Shown here: in pieces, positions 56,937-64,000 of the stretch
Layout of the letters: the number at the start of each line of letters is the position of its first letter
Position numbering within the stretch: position 1 is the first letter of the stretch
Assembly (NCBI GenBank): GCA_036768485.1
Contig: JAVLUZ010000154.1
Location: 6,306,512 to 6,370,511, forward strand
Direction of reading: 5' to 3'
DNA from: Mermis nigrescens
Taxonomy: Eukaryota > Nematoda > Enoplea > Mermithida > Mermithidae
DNA: 64,000 bases
Made by a program: the position numbers and the translations under genes
The notes under the pieces: generated by a model
What the model saw: the letters and a program-made list of their open reading frames with translations, nothing else
What the model was told of the DNA's origin: nothing
Database searches by the model: none

Positions 56937-57227
56937 TTAGCGAAGTGCGATTGGAGCATCAAGATGAGTGAAAATCAGTAGTGGTATAGATTTTCGGGCG
57001 CGGATAAAAGAACCGGAACGTTCTAGCTGCAAATCTGTTGAAAATATGATATAGTTAAGGGGCAGCAGAATTAGTGGTATCAGCGAAATTGACGAATCCA
57101 AGGACTTTCTATATGGGTATACTCCGAATTCTCGAATTCTCAAAGAATGCATGCTGGCAAAAGCACATTCAAACTCGTCCTGGCCGTTGGTGCCTTCCGC
57201 TTCTTCACTGATACCTGTGCCCACCAC
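56937..57227 (-). other. Open frame of uncertain status
   Basis: A 96-codon minus-strand frame (VVGTGISEEAEGTNGQDEF, then FASMHSLRIREFGVYPYR) with balanced codon use. A + strand frame through 57062-57222 (GISEIDESKDFLYGYTPNSR) is also open. Neither matches anything I know, and I see no convincing splice sites. One of them may be an exon. Confidence 0.25.
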
Positions 57228-57709
57228 ATAGCGATTCCTTACATATTCACCCGGTCAGTGCGTACATTTAATAAAAGTTAACAATGCGCGCAGGAGCATT
57301 GCATCCCCTTTTTACAGGTAATTTTTCCAGTCATGCTAGAAAATTTAGCGCAAATCAATTTGATTCGCTGTTGACGGATTTCGCAGAGGTCTAAAAAAAA
57401 CAAAGTTTTGCACTTTTTCCTACCAATCACACGTCAGCCTCTTAAATGTTGTCCAATCCGATCCTCGCCTGTAGTGAATATAGAAAGTAGTTCGATTTCT
57501 GTGATACAGTAATATTTGTGATTAGATAATTTTCATAAAGGAAGGTACTTGATCAAATGCGTTAAGGCTTTACTAAGATAAGTAAAAAGACCAAACTTGT
57601 GTTCAACAGATTTTCACTAATACCATATTCTATTGTTTCTATAAGTACGTTCCTCACTAATGTTTATGTCACTCCTACATCCGTGCCAATCATTTCGGAT
57701 CATGTAATC

Positions 57710-58370
57710 GTCTGTTTCATTGAACTTTGAATGTCCCTTATTTATCCGGACAAACCTATTGGGGTTGAAAATTACCTTCCTCATAATTTTATGTAAATGT
57801 CCTTTAAACTAATGCGGTAAACGTGATATTCTACAGTATAATGAGTTACAAGGAGTCAAACACATCCGCCTAATGGTGTTATCAATTACCTACTTCATGT
57901 TTATATGTAAATGTCCTTTAAACTTATGCTATTTACTTTATATTCTACAGTATAATGAGTTACAAGCAGTAAAACACATCCGCATGTCTGTTTTTTATTC
58001 CATATAATCTGTTTCATTGTACTTTCAGCGTCCAACATTTACCCGCACACACCTAATGGGGGGTATAAATTACATGGTGTTATCAATTACCTACTTCATG
58101 ATTTTATGTAAATGTCCTTTAAACTTATGCTATTTACTTTCTATTCTACAGTATAATGAAACACATCCGCATGTCTGTTTTTTATTCCATATAGTCTGTT
58201 TCATTGTACTTTGAACGTCCCACATTTACCCGCACCCACCTCATGGGGGTAAAAATTACCTACTTCCTGGTCCTTTACACTAATGCAGTAAACATGATAT
58301 GTTACAGTATAATGAGTTACGAGGAGTCAAACACATCCGCATGTCTCTTTATTATTCCAAATAAACTTAT
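57710..58370. repeat. Tandem repeat, about four irregular units
   Basis: CTGTTTCATTG..ACTTTGAATGTCC, GTAAATGTCCTTTAAACT, ATTCTACAGTATAATGAGTTACA and AACACATCCGCATGTCTG recur in the same order. Full units run about 185-295 bp, with internal pieces lost or doubled. Confidence 0.8.
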
Positions 58371-59219
58371 CACATGACTAATCGGTTCAGGATCGCTTCA
58401 CTCTTTCACTAGTTCTGCTTCGCCTTTCCTCTGTCATATTTCCATCAGCTTTGCAGCTTGAACGTTCCGGTTTTCTTTCCGCGGCTGCCACTTGGCTGGT
58501 CTTTGTTTGTTCTAACACCTCTATGCTTCTCCTATCGCGGTTCGCTGGTTCCGAAACTCATTTTTCTCGAATGATACCCCAATAGGTACGTATAAAGGTA
58601 CCTACTCAACTATGGTAAGTTTCATTTGATCGAGGGTTTTTTGAAAAGTTTAAAGTGGCTACAAAAGTGTTTTATACTAATGCGACAGCAAATAGGTATA
58701 TTCTACAGAATATTGAGTTGCATTATGATCTTTGATACTGCTAAGAGGCAAGACTGCATCATATAGGTATGTACTTATTTGTCACTTTTGTAGCCTGATT
58801 TATGCGGACTAAATTCAGCGGAAAAGCTTTCCAATAAACGAAACAGACTATACTTAATTCTGGTCATACAGATTCGGCGTGTGATATCTTACGCTTTACG
58901 GTAGGTTGAAATTCTGTTTAACATTTAGGTACTTGAATGTAAATGTTATTTTTCTAGCAGGTTCTAATTTTTCTACATAATATGTTTATCATTATTTACT
59001 GTATTTTTATTACATAATGTGTGTTCTTCACTTGCTTTTCTCTTTCTCTCCTCTAGTCTTCCATTCCAATCCAAGCTTGTTGATTTTTCTTAGTGCTGCG
59101 TACATATGCACTGTATATAAGAGATAGCATTAGTATTATTCTTCTGATTTCTGATCACAATTCCGGTATGGCGCATTGGGGCGAATTCTAGAATAGCTCC
59201 ATGTTCCAGATTTAAAAAA

Positions 59220-59400
59220 CAGCGTTTTTATGCGATTTCAAGCAGGTATCTTTAAGATAAAAGTTGAAAAAATAGACGGAAAAGCCTTTGATTGAAAAAA
59301 AATTTTCAAAAAATTTTATTTTCTCACTTTCATTTCTGTCTGTTTTTTCAACTTTTATATTCAAAACTCCTACTTGAATTCGCATTAAAACGCTATTCTT
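59220..59400. repeat. Imperfect hairpin, about 70-bp arms
   Basis: GCGTTTTTATGCGATTTCAAG to GACGGAAA is mirrored by TTTCTGTCTG to CTTGAATTCGCATTAAAACGC. It resembles the hairpin at 63432-63603 in wording and size. Confidence 0.75.
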
Positions 59401-59439
59401 ACCTTAATCAAAATTATCTTTGACCTCAGTGCGGCTTCA

Positions 59440-59590
59440 GATTGGTGCCAGCGGATGATCTAAGCCTAAGAAGAAGATGGGGCAAAAATTGCTCTGCTCG
59501 CTTCGCTCACTTCGCAATTTTCGCCCCATTTGTCTCAGGCTTACATCATCCCCTGGCACCAATGTGAAGGCACATACTAAGCCTAAGCCT
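59440..59590. repeat. Long hairpin repeat, TGGGGCAAAAATT arms, copy 2
   Basis: Same arms as 56690-56830, with the loop GCTCTGCTCGCTTCGCTCACTTCGC, and followed by CTAAGCCTAAGCCTAA. Confidence 0.8.
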
Positions 59591-59811
59591 AAAAAATAAA
59601 TATTAGAAGAGACATAGGAAGAAAATGATGCTAGCACCCTTATTTGTCAAAATATACGTAATCCTTCCCTTTCTAACTAACTCTAACAAAAAAGATTGAT
59701 CACCGGATGGTTTACATGACGATTATTATAATTACTGAAGTGTAAATTCTCACTCACTTTTATCTCTTGATTTCTATGCTGATCCAGACAGTCGTACGCC
59801 TTTCAGCAGTC

Positions 59812-59814
<3 letters not shown>

Positions 59815-59848
<34 letters not shown>

Positions 59849-61145
59849 CAATTTATTTGCTAAGTCAAAAGAAAATATTAACATACATGGATAAGACGAA
59901 TGAACGAAAATGAAAATACATGAAAGACAAAACAAATTAAGTATGACAAAGCAGGGTAAACGTAAAGGCAATAGGAAAAACTGCTCTTACTTATGCCCCT
60001 TTAAGAAATTTAGAAAGGTTTAATCTTTTAAGTTTAGTCAGAAAAACGTGTCTATTTGGAGCACTTATAATCTGTTCAGGTAGAGAGTTCCAGATAGGAA
60101 TTATTCAATTGCAAAAATCAAATTTTCTGCAATTTTTATTTACATGATTGACGAGAAGTTTACAAGAATTTGCTGCTCGATTAGAATTTAAATTAATTGT
60201 GAAGAAATCCTTGAAAGGAAGAGCTTGACATTTGATAATAGAAAAGGCTAATGTTAGGTCGTTATGGAGGCGTCTTAGTTCAAGAGTGTCCAGACCAAGT
60301 TCGTGTAATCTTGCAGCATATGTCAAATTTTTATCACTAAAAATTCGTTTTGTAAACCTTCTTTGAACCCGTTCGACGGAGGTGATATCACACAGCAGGT
60401 AAGGACTCCACGAAACACAGCAATATTCAAGCACTGGTCGAACGTAAGTAATGAAGGCCTTGACAAGTAATAATCTGTCTTTAGAAATAAAACTACGCAA
60501 GATCAGATTGCTTAACTGCATGCCTTTTTTCACAATATATTCACAATGAGATCTGGACGATAAATTAGAATTCAGAAAAACACCCAAATATTTTACACAG
60601 AGTGTGTCAGTAGAAAGATAGAAATCATTTATGTGATAAGAATGCCTAGGGTTTGAACTACCCAGATATAGAACTAAACATTTATTAACTGATATTTTTA
60701 ATTGCCATGTATTGGCCCACTCATGCACATAATTTATGTCAGCTCGAAGTGTCATGAAATTGGATGATAGATTCCAAAGTTTGATATCGTCAGCAAACAA
60801 AGTAAAATTACTGTTTCGGCGCATTTCACATAAGTCGTTAATGAAGATTAAAAAAAGTGTGGGACCTAGTATACTACCCTGGGGCACGCCACTGGTAACA
60901 GGAATAGAATCAGATAAAGAATTTTCAATTTTAACGACTTGGGATCTATTAGTCAAGAAATTTTCGATCCAATTAAAAGAAAGTTTGTTCAGTCCATAAG
61001 ATGCCAACTTAATTAGCAGTTTTTTGTGTGACACGGTATCAAAAGCCTTACAAAAGTCAATGTAGACAATGTCAACAGGAATTCCCTCATCTAGAAATTT
61101 GGTCCACTGATTTATGTCGCTGGATAAAATTTCGTATATCAATAG
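59815..61145 (-). mobile_element. Non-LTR retrotransposon 5, 5'-truncated, with (TTG)n tail
   Basis: Minus-strand RT element truncated inside the RT domain at about 61140, ending in about a dozen TTG units (59810-59848, read as AAC on +). It is close in sequence to element 3. Confidence 0.9.
59991..61142 (-). pseudogene. RT of non-LTR element 5, one premature stop
   Basis: A 345-codon frame holds motif A YIDFCKAFDTVSHKK, motif B SGVPQGSILGPTLF, motif C LFADDIKLW and KYLGVFLNSNLSS. Next come VYVRPxLEY-type TYVRPVLEYCCVSWSP, RVQRRFTKRIF and LELRRLHNDLTLAF. One in-frame TGA at 60105 precedes the remaining C-terminal WNSLPEQIISAPNRHVFL to TAA at 59991. All visible catalytic residues are kept. 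Confidence 0.9.
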
Positions 61146-61260
61146 TTTTGAGTGTTCGATTAACGTGCCATGTCAAAACGAAATCTGATGATAAAAATTC
61201 GTATATCAATAGTTTCGAGCTTTTGACAAATGTGTCACGTCAAAACAAAATCTGATTTCC
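61125..61260. repeat. Two tandem units of about 65 bp
   Basis: AAAATTCGTATATCAATAGTTT..GAG and TCAAAACxAAATCTGAT occur twice in direct order. They sit exactly at the 5' truncation of non-LTR element 5. Confidence 0.8.
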
Positions 61261-62394
61261 GTATCAATAGCCCCTGTCCAAATGGTTAATTTCAATGCTC
61301 CGCCACACCTATCAGATTTTTAATCCGGCTCCTTCGATACTAATTGACAATCTTATACCTATTGTCAGTGTTTCGCCGAATCGTCGGATAGTTATTTAAT
61401 TTCTGTAAGATTAAGGTACATTTTTAGTACAAACACAGCAACTGCGCAAAGCATAACAATCTTGATCACAATCCCATTTATGAAATGCGTATTACACAGC
61501 AGCACGGTAGAGCGTAAACAACCGGAATGAGCAATTCTCGCATCCGGAACAATGTAAATCACTCATATGATTGATAAAAAATTTGCATAAAAATGCAACG
61601 TCGACTTCCACGTGAGCATAAGGTTACTAATCTAAAACTATCCGTAATAAATGATTCAAGCGACCAAACAAGCGCCTATTACGTAAATCACTCACGATAA
61701 TAAAAAATTTGCATAGAGAACCTATGTCGACTTCCACGCGAGCAAAAGAATACTAATCAAACACCTTACAGTACATAAAGAATTGTCACTCAGATGTGTT
61801 CCACAGATCACCTGCCTGTGATGTTAAGCACAACTTTTATCCAATGCACTAGGAACGGAGTGTTCTATCAAGGCAACAGTAAATACGCCTAACTTACATT
61901 ATAAATGCATTGTGGATAGTTCTGTACCTATGCATGTATGTCCTTTATAAACATTCATCGTGTGCACGTATGTTCGAATTAACCTGTTCTTCTTTAATTC
62001 ATAATAGATTCATCAATTGTCAGCATTAACGCTGTCGCCTTCGCTAATGAAGGTTCATAATCATATTACCTATGTACTTAGTTACATACCTATGTACACA
62101 AGATAATTCGATCAATCATTGCGACGATTTTCACAGTCGCCTTCCCTAAACATTGCGTACCTACATACAAACAAACGTATGCATCAGTATACATTAGATC
62201 AATCAATGCGCCATTTACCGCAGTTGTTTTCCCATGCTTTGTGCTTCTATCACTTTACAACTTCATTCCTCAATTTCTCCCCTTCTAAATGCTTTCCGTC
62301 GATAATTTCTTTTGAATATCTTCCTTACAACTGCTCATCTTTTGATAAATCCCCATTAATTTAAATTCTGTGACTTCTATCTATTCTAGAATTA
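61261..62394. other. Non-coding stretch
   Basis: AT-rich. A degenerate direct repeat (TTTGCATAxAxA.. ..CGACTTCCACG) occurs at about 61590 and 61710. I see no gene. Confidence 0.5.
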
Positions 62395-62580
62395 AGCCGG
62401 CGCGTTGTGCGCGCATGAGTTTACCAACACGAAAGTATGGGGTTCGAAACTCACGGATGCAAAGCTTTTTATGAATTTTAAATCTTGCAAATATTGGCCC
62501 CTAATGCACTCGTTATGGGCCAATATTGGCCTTTAACAAAAAATTCGGGGCCAACATTGGCCAATAATCAGTGCCTGAAC
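62395..62580 (+). mobile_element. tRNA-derived SINE, copy 2
   Basis: GCGCGCATGAGTTTACC, then GGGGTTCGAAACTC (B box), then the same GGCCAATATTGGCC body as 55750-55930, in the opposite orientation. The first bases differ, so the 5' start is less certain. Confidence 0.7.
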
Positions 62581-62639
62581 TTATGTGCACATTTTAAGCA
62601 TGAAAAAGTTATTGCTTACTGGCGTCTACCTATGCTAGA

Positions 62640-63215
62640 GTGTACATTTAGGGTATTTTGCACTTTACCAGAATTTTTTATTTTTTCATTAGAATAACTT
62701 TTTCTGGCATTTTAAAGGTCGGTGATTCCAAAAAAACCAATCATTTTGCGCGGAAACTATTATTTTTTCTGTTTCAAATTTTAAAAAAACTTTAGAAAAT
62801 TTTTCATTTTTTTCATGTTTTTTTGGTTTTACTTGATAAGATATAGGAAAATCTAAGTTTTTGCTTCTAATATACTTGGGCTTAGGCTTAGTATATCTGA
62901 AAAGGTGTTTTAAGCTGCTTAGGTCGAGGTCGCTCCTGCTCAGGTCAATGTATAGATGCTTACGTCGATGTATAGATGCTTAGGTCGATGTATAGATGCT
63001 TAGGTCGATGTATAGATGCTTATATCGACGTAATAATGGTTATTAAATACATAAGATTTCCATATTTTGTGTTGAAAATTTTCGTGATACAGTGTTTTCT
63101 GCGCAAAATGATTGATTTTTTTGGAATTGGCGACCTTTAAAATGGCAGAAAAAGTTGTTTTCAGGAAAAAACAAAAAATTCCGGTAAAGTGCAAAAATTC
63201 CTACATTTAGCCTCT
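62640..63215. mobile_element. Foldback element, about 160-bp arms
   Basis: TACATTTAGGGTATTTTGCACTT at the left is mirrored by AAGTGCAAAAATTCCTACATTTAG read from the right. The pairing continues through TTCTGGCATTTTAAAGGTC and CAATCATTTTGCGC. The centre holds a GCTTAGGCTTAG word and the 20-bp tandem repeat. Confidence 0.75.
62945..63030. repeat. 20-bp tandem repeat, four copies
   Basis: The unit TTAGGTCGATGTATAGATGC is repeated with one or two changes per copy in the loop of the foldback element. Confidence 0.92.
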
Positions 63216-63431
63216 CAATAAGAAACATTCTGCATGTTTCTTGTCAATGCTCTGCTTAATGCACTGCACCGTTTTTTCCACTTTTTTGTCTATTTGTCAA
63301 CCGAATTTCAAAAAATGGAAAAATCTTCGGGTTTGATTGACATTTGTGGTAAATATTTGCAATGCAAGAATGCGTTTTAGAGAGGTAAAATCTCGGCTAA
63401 ATATCAGAATAATTGAAAATTCCAAAATTTC

Positions 63432-63603
63432 TAGAAAACGTGTTTTTACGGTGTTTTAAGCAGAAATCTTTAATGCAAAAGTTGGAAAAAGGGACAGGAA
63501 GCCATTGAAAAAACTGACATTTTCATGTTTTATCAACCCCTTTTTCAACTCTTGCATTAAAGATCTCTGCTTGAAACACCGTAAAAACGCGGTTTTCTAC
63601 CTT
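63432..63603. repeat. Hairpin with about 60-bp arms
   Basis: GAAAACGTGTTTTTACGGTG to GTTGGAAAAAGGG is mirrored by CCCCTTTTTCAACTCTTGC to CACCGTAAAAACGCGGTTTTC, with a loop of about 45 bp. Confidence 0.85.
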
Positions 63604-63618
63604 TGTTATTATTAGACC

Positions 63619-64000
63619 AGGGTTGGAAAAAACCAAAATTTGAAAATTTCTGAAATTTCGATTTTTTTTTGGTTTTTTATGGTTTTTTATATGTTTGTTT
63701 AATGATTTTTTTATGGTTTTTTAAATGGTTTTTCATGGTTTTTTCATGGTTATTTCTACATGTTTTTCAATAAAACACGTAAAAGATCATTATCATAGAA
63801 TACAGTTAAATTTAATTAGAATAAAATTGTTTTATAAAAAAATCTCTGCAGAATGGAATGGAAACGATTTTAAATTTTAGTCAAATCCACACTAAAAATT
63901 CTTTCACAAAGGTTCAAATGTTTTGATATCCCGCACCTCGATTTCTTCAATGCATAACGACGTTGGCGTCCCCTCAAGCTAGTTGACATCACTTTTCACA
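63619..64000. other. Possible hAT terminus running off the window
   Basis: CAGGGTTGGAAAAAACC followed by reiterated GGTTTTTTATGG resembles hAT ends at 25931 and 55567. Its partner would lie outside the window. Confidence 0.35.

Overview
This is a transposon-rich, AT-rich stretch of a metazoan nuclear genome, most likely from an invertebrate. Genes are split by introns with GT/AG borders. Non-LTR retrotransposons of the CR1/L2/jockey type, a Penelope-type GIY-YIG remnant, tRNA-derived SINEs and hAT-like elements fill most of it. I cannot fix the phylum from the sequence; a nematode is possible but unproven. There are two assembly gaps (25608-25797 and 37162-37178).

Host genes. Five exons on the + strand (3145-12294) spell a proteasome alpha subunit, PSMA1 (alpha-6) type. 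Its first exons appear to lie before the window, and I could not find its last exon(s). Its 6-kb second-last visible intron region (3249-9299) is packed with nested hAT-like elements. A second + strand gene of unknown function lies at 47117-53686. Four strong and two weaker exons join without a break in phase into a Ser/acidic/Lys-rich protein with a CCRHCCCCLC cluster. Two further exon-like stretches (37952-38155 and 38881-38952) have compatible phases and may be its upstream part.

Mobile DNA. The most striking objects are two giant palindromes, 15340-20405 and 41552-45613. Each is almost entirely two inverted arms. Both begin AGTAGTA, end TACTACT and are flanked by perfect 6-bp duplications (AACATT and CAAGGT). 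Those termini and that duplication length are those of Polinton/Maverick elements, yet no polymerase, integrase or capsid gene is visible. Each arm instead carries one copy of a small gene for a single-C2H2-finger protein, pointing outward from a divergent centre. Only one of the four copies (16647-17279) is open. The short asymmetric centre is inverted between the two elements.

Other mobile DNA: a 3060-bp hAT-like element with two more elements inside it; two copies of a hAT-like element whose ends are (GGGGCC)n hexamers; four non-autonomous families with 8-bp duplications; foldback elements; five non-LTR retrotransposon fragments, three ending in different short tandem tails; a Penelope remnant followed by a tRNA-like stretch and a hammerhead-like core.

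Layout: 1-3144 repeats; 3145-12294 PSMA1; 12295-15339 small elements; 15340-20405 palindrome A; 20406-23296 small elements; 23470-25607 alternating tandem array and gap; 25931-28142 hAT-like composite; 28501-31008 non-LTR; 32702-33857 foldback; 33963-37161 non-LTR with a GC-ended insertion; 37191-37780 Penelope; 39061-41551 non-LTR; 41552-45613 palindrome B; 47117-53686 unknown gene; 53826-64000 retroelement fragments, SINEs, hairpins and tandem repeats. Across many of these families a tiny hairpin, GGCGCGAAGCGCC or a covarying version, recurs.
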